A stretch of DNA of 64,000 nucleotides from Streptomyces neyagawaensis (GCF_023516595.1 NZ_JAMGBG010000043.1:1-64000); one strand, 5' to 3'. Positions 33,994 to 43,273 are shown, counted from the stretch's first letter. Notes: generated from the letters alone by a model not told the origin. A program made the numbers and translations.

Positions 33994-36341
33994 CGTCCTT
34001 ATCGGTGCCGTGCCCAAGACCCGACTGCCCGGGCGGCGGCCGCATCATGGTGACCGGCTTCTGCGACACCTGCCACCGACGGCCCCCCGACCAGGCCCAG
34101 GCGACCCCGGCACGGCCCGCCCCCCGACGCCAACCCGGATCCCCATCCCCGTCCGAGTCCTCGTCCACGTCCATATCCGCTTCCGGGAAGCGGACCCCGC
34201 GGTCCGCCCGGCCGGCCGCCGTGACCCTCGACAACGACGGGCTGGTGATCCTCCCCGAGGTCCCCTCCCCCGATCCGTCGGAGGCCGCCGCCACCGTCGC
34301 CGCCCCGCCCACCGGCGGCAGGCGCTGCGGCGTCGACAACTGCGCCGGGACCATCGGCGTCGCCTTCCCCGGCGGCCCAGCCCTGGCCCAGGGCTACTGC
34401 CCCCAGTGCGGCCGCGCGTACTCCTTCGAACCGAAGCTGCGCCCCGGGGACCGGGTCGGCGACCACTACCGGGTCCTCGGCTTCCTCGCGGTGGGCGGCC
34501 TCGGCTGGGTCTATCTGGCGGAGGACACCCGGGTGCCGGACCTCCATGTCGTCCTCAAGGGGCTGATCAACACCGGGGACGCGGTCGCCCGGCGGTCGGC
34601 CGTCGAGGAGCGCCGCTCCCTCACCACCCTCCACCACCGGGACATCGTGCGGATCGTGACGTACGTACGGCACCAGGAGCCCGGCGAGACGGAACCCACC
34701 GGGTACATCGTCATGGAGTACGTCGGCGGCCGCTCCCTCGACTGGATCCGGCGCGCCTCCGACGCGGAACTGGCGGCCCTGTTCGGCGGCTCGTTCGGCA
34801 TCGGCCACGTGATCACCTACGGCTGCAAGATCCTCGGGGCGCTGGAGTACCTGCACCGTCAGGGCCTGCTGTACTGCGACATGAAGCCCGAGAACGTCAT
34901 CCACTACGGTCGCGACATCAAGGTCATCGACCTCGGGGCGATCCGGCGGACCGACGACCGGTCCTCCACGCTCGTCTACACCTCGGGCTACGCGCCGCCG
35001 AAGAAGGAACGGGACCAACGGGGCTTCCACATCGACACCGACCTCTTCACCGTCGGCCGGACCCTGGAGACCCTGGCCGCGCGCGCCGAGCCCGCCGCGG
35101 GGCTCGCCGCCCGCTCCTTCGACGCGCTGATCAGACGGGCCACCCACGCGGAACCGGCGGCCCGCTTCACGTCCGCGGCGGAGATGTCCCGTCAGCTGTG
35201 GGAGGTGCTGCGCGAGCACCAGGCGCTCAGCGGGCACCCGCCGTACCCGGAGCGCTCCACCCGGTTCGAGCCGACGGCGGCGGTGTTCGGCGCGGCCCTC
35301 GGCACGGTGCCGACGCTGGACCACTGGACCCGCCGTTCCGGACCGGACACGCCGGAGCTGCCGGTCGGGGCGCCGGACCCGGAGGACACCGCGCGGGCGC
35401 TGCCGGTGCCGATCCCCGATCCGGGGGACCCCGCGGCCGTCCTGCTCGGCGGTCTCGTCTCCGGCAGCCCCGACCGCATCGCGGAGCGCGCCGAACGGGA
35501 CCCGGCGCTCGGCACCGTCGAGACGGCGTGGTGGCTGTGCCGCGCCTACCTCGCCGACGGGGACACCGACCGGGCCGGCCGGTGGCTCGACCGGGCCCGC
35601 GAGCGGAGCGGCGCCTACGACTGGCGGGGCTTCTGGCACCAGGGGCTGATGTGGCTGACGCGTGGTCAGGTGCAGCGGGCCGAGGCCGAGTTCGCGGCCG
35701 CCTACGCCGCGCTGCCCGGGGAGTCGGCGCCGAAGCTGGCGCTGGGGTTCTGCGCGGAGTACCGCTCGGCCGCCGAGGACCGGACGGAGGCGTACTACGA
35801 GGCCGTCCGGCGGCGGGACCGGACGCAGGGCAGCGCGGCCTTCGGGCTTGCCCGGCTCCATCTGCGGCGCGGGGACCGGGCACGGGCGGTCGCGGTGCTG
35901 GACGAGGTGCCGACGACGTCACGGCACTACGACGCCGCACGCGTCGCCGCGATCCGGGTGCTCACCGGCCGGTTGGCCGGATCGGGGCCGACGGTGGACG
36001 AGTTGGCCGACGCGGACCGGCGGCTGGAGCGACTGGCGGGCCCGGCGCAGCACCTCGTGGGTGGCGCGGCCTGGGACCGGCTGGTCACCGAGGTCCGGGA
36101 GAACGCGTTGGCCTGCCGCCCGCCCGGCGGGTGGGGTCCGCGCTTCCCGGCCGGTGGGGTGTTCGGGCCGCTGGACACCCGCGGGGCGTTGAGCAGCCGG
36201 CTGTCCGGCTCCCTGAGGAGGCTCGCCGACCAGGCGGGCAGCGCCGTCGAGCGCGGTGAGCTGCTCGACCGGGCGTACGCGGTGCTCCCGGAGCCGCTCC
36301 GCCTGCGGGAGCTGCTGCGGGGCCGGCGACGGACGGCGTGA
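33990..36341 (+). CDS. pknG: PknG-type serine/threonine kinase (zinc ribbons, kinase, TPR)
   Basis: A 783-residue soluble kinase with PknG architecture. Two Cys pairs near the N-terminus (CPRPDCPGG, CDTCHRR) and a ribbon at ~115-150 (CGVDNCAGT, GYCPQCGRAY) precede the kinase domain. The ATP-site Lys is in HVVLKGLIN near residue 189, the family phrase GYIVMEYVGG is intact, the catalytic loop is YCDMKPEN near 295 and the metal motif is DLG. The C-terminal ~330 residues are TPR-like helices. Mycobacterial PknG links amino-acid sensing to 2-oxoglutarate flux via GarA; here the neighbours differ. The ATG overlaps the protease stop. Confidence 0.92.
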   Translation: MTSLSVPCPRPDCPGGGRIMVTGFCDTCHRRPPDQAQATPARPAPRRQPGSPSPSESSSTSISASGKRTPRSARPAAVTLDNDGLVILPEVPSPDPSEAAATVAAPPTGGRRCGVDNCAGTIGVAFPGGPALAQGYCPQCGRAYSFEPKLRPGDRVGDHYRVLGFLAVGGLGWVYLAEDTRVPDLHVVLKGLINTGDAVARRSAVEERRSLTTLHHRDIVRIVTYVRHQEPGETEPTGYIVMEYVGGRSLDWIRRASDAELAALFGGSFGIGHVITYGCKILGALEYLHRQGLLYCDMKPENVIHYGRDIKVIDLGAIRRTDDRSSTLVYTSGYAPPKKERDQRGFHIDTDLFTVGRTLETLAARAEPAAGLAARSFDALIRRATHAEPAARFTSAAEMSRQLWEVLREHQALSGHPPYPERSTRFEPTAAVFGAALGTVPTLDHWTRRSGPDTPELPVGAPDPEDTARALPVPIPDPGDPAAVLLGGLVSGSPDRIAERAERDPALGTVETAWWLCRAYLADGDTDRAGRWLDRARERSGAYDWRGFWHQGLMWLTRGQVQRAEAEFAAAYAALPGESAPKLALGFCAEYRSAAEDRTEAYYEAVRRRDRTQGSAAFGLARLHLRRGDRARAVAVLDEVPTTSRHYDAARVAAIRVLTGRLAGSGPTVDELADADRRLERLAGPAQHLVGGAAWDRLVTEVRENALACRPPGGWGPRFPAGGVFGPLDTRGALSSRLSGSLRRLADQAGSAVERGELLDRAYAVLPEPLRLRELLRGRRRTA

Positions 36342-36433
36342 AGGTGCGAGGGCCTGCCGGCCGGGACGCCGGCGGGCCGTGAACGGGCCGGGCGGGCCGA
36401 GGCCCGCGAACTAGGGCGAGGAGCACGGGCACC

Positions 36434-37927
36434 GTGGACACAGGGGCATCCGTGAACGAGCACGCGAGGAACGAGGGAACGGCGGGCGGCGGGGCCGCGG
36501 GGACCACATCGGTGGGCCTCGACCTCAGCCAGTGGAAGTACCTGTCCCGCCAGGCGCGGGAACCGCAGATGCACGCCATCCTGACCGTCGAGGCCGACGG
36601 CACGCAGAGCGGCGGCGGCGCGGGCCCGATGCTGGCGCAGGTGCTGGCCGTGGACTGCTCCAGTTCGATGGCGTATCCGCAGGAGAAGCTGCGCGCGGCC
36701 CATCAGGCGGCCGTGGCGGCGCTGCGGCTGCTGCCGGACGGCACGCCCTTCGCGGTGGTCAGGGGCACCCAGTCGGCGGACCTGGTCTATCCGACGACGG
36801 CGACCATGGCGCGGGCCGACGCCCGGCACCGCGCGCGGGCGGAGCGGGCCGTGCTGAACCTGGTGGCCGGGGGCGGCACCTGCATCGGCAGTTGGCTGGA
36901 CCTGTCCCGCAGACTGCTGATCGACGCGGACGCCCCCATCGGCCATGTCCTGCTGCTGACCGACGGCCAGAACCAGCACGACGAGCTGATGCCGCTGTCG
37001 GAGGTCCTGGAGGCGTGCGCGGGGCGGTTCGTGTGCGACGCCTGGGGCATCGGCGACGGCTGGGACGGCCGGGAACTGCTGCGGATCACCAGCCGGCTGC
37101 ACGGCACGGCGTCGTCGGTGCGGGAGGAGGCGTCCCTGCCCGAGGAGTACGCGCGGCTGACGCGCCGTCTGCTCGCGAAGAGCATCCCGGAGCTGGTGAT
37201 CGCGGTGACCCCGACGGCCGGGGCCGAGGTGCGCTCCCTCAAGCAGGTCTTCCCGACCGAGGTGGAGCTGGACCCGGTGGGCACGGACGGCGACGGAACC
37301 CTGCGGTTCGTCACGCGCGCGTGGGGCGACGAGATCCGCCGGTACCAGCTGTCCCTGTCCGCGGACCCCACCGGCATGCCTCCGGGCGAGGACCTGCAGC
37401 TCGCGGTCGTCGCCCTCGACGTGCCCGGTGGCCGGGGCGTGGAGGTGACGCCGCCCCTGCCGTGCGTGGTGCACTGGACCGACGACGTGGCGCTGTCCGG
37501 GCGGAGCGACATCCAGGTCGAGCACTTCGAGCGGCACCAGCGGCTCGGCGAGGCCGTCGCCGCGGCGACGGACGCCCACCGCGGCGGGCGGCGCGACACG
37601 GCACAGCACCACCTGGGGCGGGCCGTGCAACTCGCCCACGCCATCGGCGCCGAGCAGGCCCTCGACCGGCTGGAGCGGCTGGTGGAGGTCCTCGACGCGG
37701 AGGAGGGCCGGGTCCGGCTCCGCCCCGGTGTGGCGGCCGTGGACTTCGAGCATCTGATCACCGCGAGCAGCCACAGCACGTACGGGCCCGACGCGGGCTC
37801 CACCGACGACGTGTTCCTGGGCGACCCGGTCGCGGCCACCGTACGGTGCCCCTCGTGCCAGGAGCGGACGCCGGCGACGGCGCGCTTCTGCCCGCTGTGC
37901 GGTCACGACCTGCGGGAGCGGGCGTGA
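36434..37927 (+). CDS. vWA-domain protein with C-terminal zinc ribbon
   Basis: A 497-residue protein. A von Willebrand A domain starts near residue 65 with a complete MIDAS motif DCSSSM, followed by TCIGSWLDL and LLLTDGQNQ. A beta-rich middle and a helical segment (HFERHQRLGEAVAAAT) come next, then a zinc ribbon CPSCQ...CPLCG at ~472-491. No signal peptide, so it is cytoplasmic. The fold suggests metal-dependent protein docking, perhaps with the kinase, which also carries zinc ribbons. It is 92 bp after pknG and overlaps the next gene by 4 bp. The GTG start has GAGGAG upstream. Confidence 0.85.
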   Translation: MDTGASVNEHARNEGTAGGGAAGTTSVGLDLSQWKYLSRQAREPQMHAILTVEADGTQSGGGAGPMLAQVLAVDCSSSMAYPQEKLRAAHQAAVAALRLLPDGTPFAVVRGTQSADLVYPTTATMARADARHRARAERAVLNLVAGGGTCIGSWLDLSRRLLIDADAPIGHVLLLTDGQNQHDELMPLSEVLEACAGRFVCDAWGIGDGWDGRELLRITSRLHGTASSVREEASLPEEYARLTRRLLAKSIPELVIAVTPTAGAEVRSLKQVFPTEVELDPVGTDGDGTLRFVTRAWGDEIRRYQLSLSADPTGMPPGEDLQLAVVALDVPGGRGVEVTPPLPCVVHWTDDVALSGRSDIQVEHFERHQRLGEAVAAATDAHRGGRRDTAQHHLGRAVQLAHAIGAEQALDRLERLVEVLDAEEGRVRLRPGVAAVDFEHLITASSHSTYGPDAGSTDDVFLGDPVAATVRCPSCQERTPATARFCPLCGHDLRERA

Positions 37928-38829
37928 ACACCACCGGACGTGATCTGGTGCGCAGGCTCTGGGTGCTGCTGTCCCTCGCGGTCGTCTCCACCCTGGTGCT
38001 GTTCGGCGCCTACCGGGGCGTGCACGACGACACCGTGCCGCTGGCGTCGTCGAGCGCGCCGGGGATCCTGGCCGTGGACACCGCGAGGAACGCCGTGCAG
38101 GCGGCGCACGCGGCCGTCAAGGTGAGCGGGCCGGCGCCGGACGCCACGGGCGACTTCCACACCCAGATATCGGTGGCCCACCAGAGCATCGCCGTCGCGG
38201 CGTCGGAGAACGTCGCCGGCCCGGCGGACCGTCACACCCTGAAGACGATCACCGGGTTGATCACGGTGTACTCGGCGTGGGTGGAGCAGGCGGGGCAGGA
38301 GGAGGACGCGTCGCTGCGCGCGGCGTTCCTGCACTACGCGGAGCAGGGCCGGGACGACATCGTCGAGCGGCTCGACGAACTGCGGGACCGGCGGCTGGCG
38401 GTCGCCCGTGAGCAGGCGTCGTTCCCGTGGCCGCTGTGGCTGGGCTGGGGCACGGTGGCGGTGCTGGGCCTCGCGCTGTGCGGGGCGCTGGTGGAGGCGC
38501 AGTGGTTCGCGCGGCGCCGCTTCCGCACCGCCGTGCAGCCGTGGCTGCTCGCCGCCACGGTGCTGTGGGCGGGCTGGTTGGCGGTCCTCGGCTGGTTCAC
38601 GGTACGGGCGCAGCGGGCGATGGCCGACTCGCTCGCCGAGCTGCGCGGGGTCCGGTCGGCGGACGAGATCCCCGAGGCCGGGGCGAACGTGGAGCACCAC
38701 ATGGCGGACGCGGGCTTCTGGGCGTCGTTGTCCGGCTGGGTCCTCGTCGGAGGGGTCGTGCTGATGGTGCTGACGGTTTCGGGGCTGGGGCCGCGCATCT
38801 CCGAGTACCGGTTCAGGGGGCCGCGATGA
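37924..38829 (+). CDS. GlnX-like four-TM sensor protein
   Basis: A 301-residue membrane protein. TM1 (residues ~12-30) leads to a ~135-residue extracytoplasmic helical domain, then TM2 (~170-188), TM3 (~204-226) and TM4 (~263-285), with short loops. This topology matches mycobacterial GlnX, which passes the signal of a binding protein to PknG. Similarity is judged from layout and gene order, not clear sequence identity. It is joined to both neighbours by GTGA/ATGA overlaps. Confidence 0.75.
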   Translation: MNTTGRDLVRRLWVLLSLAVVSTLVLFGAYRGVHDDTVPLASSSAPGILAVDTARNAVQAAHAAVKVSGPAPDATGDFHTQISVAHQSIAVAASENVAGPADRHTLKTITGLITVYSAWVEQAGQEEDASLRAAFLHYAEQGRDDIVERLDELRDRRLAVAREQASFPWPLWLGWGTVAVLGLALCGALVEAQWFARRRFRTAVQPWLLAATVLWAGWLAVLGWFTVRAQRAMADSLAELRGVRSADEIPEAGANVEHHMADAGFWASLSGWVLVGGVVLMVLTVSGLGPRISEYRFRGPR

Positions 38830-40043
38830 GCCGCCCGCGGACCCGGACGCTCGTCGCCGTCGGGGTGTGTCTGGTGCTGCTCGCCGCGGTGGTCGTGGTG
38901 GTGCGTCTGACGGGGGGCTGGACCGGGTCGGTGACGGTGCTGGCCAATTGGAGCGGCGCCGAGCGGGAGCAGTTCGAGCGGGCGGTGCGGCCGTTCGAGG
39001 AGGAGCACCGCATCGACGTCGTGTACCAGGGCAGTTCCGCCCTGAGCCAGGTGCTGGCGGCGGATCTGGCGGCCGGTACCCAACCCGACGTGGCGCTGCT
39101 GCCGGGTCCTGGTGAGCTGACGGCGTACGCGGCCGAGGGCAGACTGGAGCCGCTGGACGGGCTGTTCGAGGCGGGTGACTACGGCGGGGTCTGGGTGCCG
39201 AAGGTGGCGGGCGGGGACGGCCGGGAGCGCACGTACTGGCTGCCGGTGAAGACCGGTCTGAAGAGCATGGTGTGGCACGGGAGCGAGCTGTCGGGGGCCG
39301 GGATCGGGCGGGCCGCCGGCGATCCCGGCCGCTGGTGCGTGGGCATGGAGTCCGGGGCCACCTCGGGCTGGCCGGGCACCGACTGGGTGGAGGACATCCT
39401 GCTCCAGCAGGCCGGCCCGGAGGTGTACGCGCAGTGGGCGAACGGCCGCCTCCCGTGGACCGACCCCCGGGTACGGAAGGCGTGGCGGACCTGGGGCGAC
39501 TTGGTGGGCGCGGGCGACCGGTCCCGGGTCGACCGCATGCTCCAGGACAACTTCGCCCGGGACTGCCCCCGACGGAACCTGGAGCATCTGGGCTCGTTCC
39601 GCGACAGCCACTGGAAGCCGCCGGCGGGTGACTTCGTGCACTCCGCCGAGGTGATCCCGGGCGCGCGGGAGGGCGCCGACCACTGGGAGGTCTCCGGGGA
39701 CCTCGCGGCCCTGCTGAACGCGACGGACGAGGCGAAGAAGCTGATCCGGTTCCTGGCCGACCCCGACACCCGGCTGCCGGACTTCACCGCCCACCGGAGG
39801 GCCGCCGCGCCGGACGGTCCCGAGGGCGCGCCGGGGCGGCGGATCGGTTCGATCCTGCGCGGCGCGGAACGACGGCTGTGCTGGGACGCCTCGGACACCA
39901 TGCCCCCGGCCCTGCGCAACGCGTTCCACCAGGCGGTGCTGCGCTTCCTGGTCGCCCCCGGCGAACTGGACGCCCAGCTGCGGGAGTTGGATGCCCTGAG
40001 CGATGACCGCCGCCCCACCCTGCCGGTGTGCGGCGGCGGTTGA
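38826..40043 (+). CDS. Membrane-anchored family-1 solute-binding protein
   Basis: A 405-residue extracellular binding protein. A single N-terminal hydrophobic helix (residues ~8-26) with no lipobox anchors it. The mature part has the SBP family-1 look: VTVLANWSGAEREQFERAV, QGSSALSQVLAADLAAGTQPDVALLPGPGE split across two lobes, YWLPVKTGLKSMVW. No permease or ATPase gene is nearby, so it is a sensor rather than part of an importer. The equivalent mycobacterial GlnH is an amino-acid (family-3) lipoprotein, so the ligand here is probably different. Its ATG overlaps the stop of the four-TM gene. Confidence 0.82.
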   Translation: MSRPRTRTLVAVGVCLVLLAAVVVVVRLTGGWTGSVTVLANWSGAEREQFERAVRPFEEEHRIDVVYQGSSALSQVLAADLAAGTQPDVALLPGPGELTAYAAEGRLEPLDGLFEAGDYGGVWVPKVAGGDGRERTYWLPVKTGLKSMVWHGSELSGAGIGRAAGDPGRWCVGMESGATSGWPGTDWVEDILLQQAGPEVYAQWANGRLPWTDPRVRKAWRTWGDLVGAGDRSRVDRMLQDNFARDCPRRNLEHLGSFRDSHWKPPAGDFVHSAEVIPGAREGADHWEVSGDLAALLNATDEAKKLIRFLADPDTRLPDFTAHRRAAAPDGPEGAPGRRIGSILRGAERRLCWDASDTMPPALRNAFHQAVLRFLVAPGELDAQLRELDALSDDRRPTLPVCGGG

Positions 40044-40126
40044 CGAGCCGGTGGCCCGAGGCCCCGGCTCATACGGGCGCCGCGGGCGCGTCGCGGGCAG
40101 TCATGTCGTCGCCCTGCGCGCGGGAC

Positions 40127-40240
40127 GGGACGGTGCGGGGCGGGACGGTGCGGGGCGGGCGTTCGCGCGACGTGGTCGGCCCGGCCCGACCGCCCCGACC
40201 GATCCCGTTCGGCGGCCCCGACCGATCCGGTTCGGCGGCC
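40127..40240. repeat. Two sets of short tandem repeats
   Basis: A 15-bp unit GGGACGGTGCGGGGC occurs twice head to tail (40127-40156). A 23-bp unit occurs twice with one mismatch (40195-40217 and 40218-40240) and begins a third time. They fill the space between convergent stops. Confidence 0.75.
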
Positions 40241-40279
40241 CCGATCGGTGCCCTACCGGCGCGGCCCGCTCTCCGGTGC

Positions 40280-41521
40280 TCACCCGCTCGCATGAACGGG
40301 CTCCACGGGCTCGGCCACGGCCGCCGCTTCCACGGCCGGGGCCGGCGGGCGAGGTGCGACGCGTCGGGTGACGCGGTCGGTGACGCGGCGGGCGAGGGGT
40401 TCGGTCCAGCGGGCGGCGAGCGGACCGAGGACGACGAGGATCAGGACGTAGGCGGTGGCGAGCGGACCGATCCGGGGTTCCACGCCGACGGCGAGTCCGG
40501 CGATGACGATGGAGAACTCGCCGCGGGCGACCAGGGTTCCGCCCGCCCGCCAGCGGCCCTTCGCGGTGATGCCGGCGCGGCGGGCCGCCCAGTGACCGGT
40601 GGCGATCTTGGTGAGGGCGGTGACGGCGGCCAGGGCGAGGGCCGGGACGAGCACCGGCGGGATGTCGGCGGGATCGGTGTGCAGGCCGAAGAAGACGAAG
40701 AACACCGCGGCGAACAGGTCCCGCAGCGGCGTGAGGATGCTGCTGGCCCCTTCGGCGGCCTCACCGGACAGGGCGATCCCCACGAGGAACGCGCCCACGG
40801 CTGCCGAGACCTGGAGGTGCTGGGCGAGCCCCGCGACGACGAGGGTGAGGCCGAGAACGACCAGGAGGAGCAGTTCGGCGTTGTCGGAGGAGACGGCACG
40901 GCTGATCAGCCGGCCGTGCCGCAGGGCCACGAAGAGGACGACGCCCACGGTGCCCAGGGCGATCAGCAGGGTGACGGCGCCGCCCGCGAGGCTCACCCCG
41001 GCGAGCAGGGCGGTGAGGATCGGCAGGTAGACGGCCATCGACAGGTCTTCGAGGACCAGGATGCCGAGCACCACGGGTGTCTCACGGTTGCCGAGCCTGC
41101 CCAAGTCGCCGAGAACCTTGGCGATGACGCCGGAGGAGGAGATCCAGGTGACCCCGGCGAGGGCGACGGCGGCGACCGGGCGCCAGCCGAGGAGGAGGGC
41201 CAGTCCGGCGCCGGGGGCCGCGTTGAGGACGAAGTCGACCGCGCCGGAGGGGTATTGGGTCTTGAGGTTGGTGACGAGTTCGGTGGCGCTGTACTCCAGG
41301 CCGAGCAGGAGCAGCAGCAGGATGACGCCTATCTCGGCGCCGGTGGCGACGAACCCCTCGCTGGCCCGCAGGGGAAGGATTCCGCCCTGGCCGAAGGCGA
41401 GCCCGGCGAGCAGGTAGAGGGGTATGGGTGAGAAGCCCACGCGTCCGGCGAGGCGTCCCAGCAGGCCGAGGGCGAGGATGATCGCCCCTAGTTCGATGAG
41501 CATGGCGGTGGTGTGATGCAC
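40280..41521 (-). CDS. CPA2-family cation:proton antiporter
   Basis: A 413-residue membrane protein with about 12 hydrophobic segments and the fold marks of the monovalent cation:proton antiporter-2 family: PLYLLAGLAFGQGG, TWISSSGVIAKVL, VLGILVLEDLSMAVY (the ion-site acidic pair region) and AAVGAFLVGIALSG. The C-terminal ~45 residues are a cytoplasmic Arg/Pro-rich tail; there is no RCK domain, unlike KefB. It should exchange Na+ or K+ for protons. The start is GTG with GGAGG ten bases upstream; an in-frame ATG six codons in is possible. Confidence 0.87.
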   Translation of the reverse strand: MHHTTAMLIELGAIILALGLLGRLAGRVGFSPIPLYLLAGLAFGQGGILPLRASEGFVATGAEIGVILLLLLLGLEYSATELVTNLKTQYPSGAVDFVLNAAPGAGLALLLGWRPVAAVALAGVTWISSSGVIAKVLGDLGRLGNRETPVVLGILVLEDLSMAVYLPILTALLAGVSLAGGAVTLLIALGTVGVVLFVALRHGRLISRAVSSDNAELLLLVVLGLTLVVAGLAQHLQVSAAVGAFLVGIALSGEAAEGASSILTPLRDLFAAVFFVFFGLHTDPADIPPVLVPALALAAVTALTKIATGHWAARRAGITAKGRWRAGGTLVARGEFSIVIAGLAVGVEPRIGPLATAYVLILVVLGPLAARWTEPLARRVTDRVTRRVAPRPPAPAVEAAAVAEPVEPVHASG

Positions 41522-41741
41522 GGGCGTCTGTCCTCCGTCGACGAGGGCGGGCGGCGACTGTGCCTGGTGTCGGTAGGCGGGTACGGCGGCGGGCGTCCGG
41601 TCAGCCCGTCACGCGCCGGTATCGGGGACACTGTCGCGAGCGGCGATCACGGCACGCACGCGGATGACTCGCCCCATGCCCTCGCCCCCCATCACGTCGG
41701 CCCTGTACCGCCGACCACTCCCCCCACGCCTGAGCGAACAC

Positions 41742-41786
41742 ATGCTCAATGGAGCATAAGTATTCAGTAAGGATGCTAGCGCATCC
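41742..41786. promoter_or_regulatory. Two 16-bp inverted repeats in the 345-bp region upstream of the antiporter
   Basis: ATGCTC-AATG-GAGCAT (41742-41757) and GGATGC-TAGC-GCATCC (41771-41786) have the same design, 6-bp arms around 4 bases, with centres 29 bp apart. The area is notably AT-rich for this genome. The rest of 41522-41866 shows no credible gene. The sites probably belong to a promoter read leftward to the antiporter. Confidence 0.5.
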
Positions 41787-41866
41787 CCGAAAGGGACAAT
41801 CCGAAAACCACATACAAGGGTGGCCCGTCGAAGGCAGTAAACGTTTGCCTTACCGGGCCTCTTGGG

Positions 41867-43078
41867 TCAGCGCGGGGTGTCGAGCAGCGAGGTGAGCGTC
41901 TCGGTGAAGGCGGTCGCCGACTGATCGGCGTGCTCGCGTATCCGCGCGGCCACGGCGTCGGCGCCGCCCCCCTCCACGAGGTGGACGAGTCGGTCGAGGC
42001 GCCGCTCGTGGCCCTCGCGGGTGTCGGGAAGGGTGGTCAGATAGAAGTCCGCCGCGTCGTACGCCATGTGGAACACATGCTTCTTCACGTCGCTCAGCGT
42101 CAGATAGTCGTCGTGGGTCGTCGGCACCGGCTCGGGAGCGCCCACGCACAGGACGGGGGTGCCGGCCCCCCAGGCGTTGACCGCCAGGTGGTAGGTGTCG
42201 GTGACGACCAGTCGGTACCGGGGCAGGACGTGCAGCAGGTCGCCGAGGGTGTGGTCGCCGGGCCGCCGCGCGATGTGGGCGGCGCGGGCCGGGACGTCCC
42301 GGTCGAACCAGGGCAGCCATTCGAGCGGGGCGCCGAGTCGGTCCGCGAGGGACGCGCAGAACTCCGGCAGCCAGGCCGGGATCTCGGTGCGCGCGCCGAG
42401 GAACACGCCGATCGCGCCGCCCTCCGGCAGTTCCTGGGACCAGGCCGTGGCCGGGAGGTGGTCCAGGTCGCCGGGGCGGGACAGCAAAGCCGCGTCCGCG
42501 CCGAAGTGCTCGGTGGCGCGGTCCCCGCGGAGGCGGGCGACCTTGGCCGCGGAGAGCGGCTCACGCGTCCAGATCCGGTGACTGCCCGTCACCAGCCGTG
42601 CGAACAGCGGTCCGTACTCCTTGTCCTCGTAGTCGGACTGCGTGTTGTGCAGGATCGTCCCGCCGTAGCTGAGGGTCCGTGACAGGAGTTCGTCCGGCTG
42701 GTCCGCCAGCAGCAGCGTACGGTTCAGCAGTTGCCGGGCCGCGTCCCGGTCCTCGGCCATGCCGAAGTCCATGAGGCGGTTCGTCGCGTCCTGCGCCAGA
42801 TAGTGCCGCGTGTGCAGGAAGTCGCCCCAGAAGACGACCGCGTCGTGGTCGCGCAGTTCGTCGAGGTGCTCGGCCAACCGCCGGAAGCGGAACGGGAACT
42901 CGGTGCCGCGCGCGCACTCCCGCAGTTCGACCGTCTCCGGTGGGTGCAGGGTGTACCAGGTGGCGTCGACGGGGGCGGCCATCCGCCGCCGGAGGGACTC
43001 GAACGCCAGGTCGACGGTCACCATGCCCGTGTTGCGGTACCCGATGTTCGGCGCGGTGATGACGGCAACGCGTGCCAT
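41867..43078 (-). CDS. Polysaccharide pyruvyl transferase family protein
   Basis: A 403-residue protein. The family core is seen in the N-terminal VITAPNIGYRNTGMVTVDLAFE, the FGADAALLSRPGDLDHL middle and the C-terminal YRLVVTDTYHLAVNAWGAGTPVLCVG. Family members transfer pyruvate from PEP onto surface sugars. No other polysaccharide gene adjoins it, so its acceptor is unknown and it could have drifted to another job. The ATG start is unambiguous. It is flanked by 195 bp of featureless sequence on its 5' side. Confidence 0.78.
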   Translation of the reverse strand: MARVAVITAPNIGYRNTGMVTVDLAFESLRRRMAAPVDATWYTLHPPETVELRECARGTEFPFRFRRLAEHLDELRDHDAVVFWGDFLHTRHYLAQDATNRLMDFGMAEDRDAARQLLNRTLLLADQPDELLSRTLSYGGTILHNTQSDYEDKEYGPLFARLVTGSHRIWTREPLSAAKVARLRGDRATEHFGADAALLSRPGDLDHLPATAWSQELPEGGAIGVFLGARTEIPAWLPEFCASLADRLGAPLEWLPWFDRDVPARAAHIARRPGDHTLGDLLHVLPRYRLVVTDTYHLAVNAWGAGTPVLCVGAPEPVPTTHDDYLTLSDVKKHVFHMAYDAADFYLTTLPDTREGHERRLDRLVHLVEGGGADAVAARIREHADQSATAFTETLTSLLDTPR

Positions 43079-43273
43079 GTGCTCGTTTTCCCCTTCGCCG
43101 GTCCCGGCGCCGTCGTGGTCGGTAACGGATCACGTGCCAACGTACACGCCCGCCCCGGGCCGACCGCGCCCGGCCCCGCCGACCCGGTCGCCCACCAACC
43201 ATCCTGCACGAAAGGGGAATTGGCGGCACACAGGACCGATGAGCTCCCGTAGGCCGAGTGTCGGGGGCCGCCG

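Noticed and set aside
41601..41813. A 70-residue minus-strand frame in the antiporter upstream region
   Set aside because: No ribosome site, and it overlaps the two inverted repeats; more likely non-coding.
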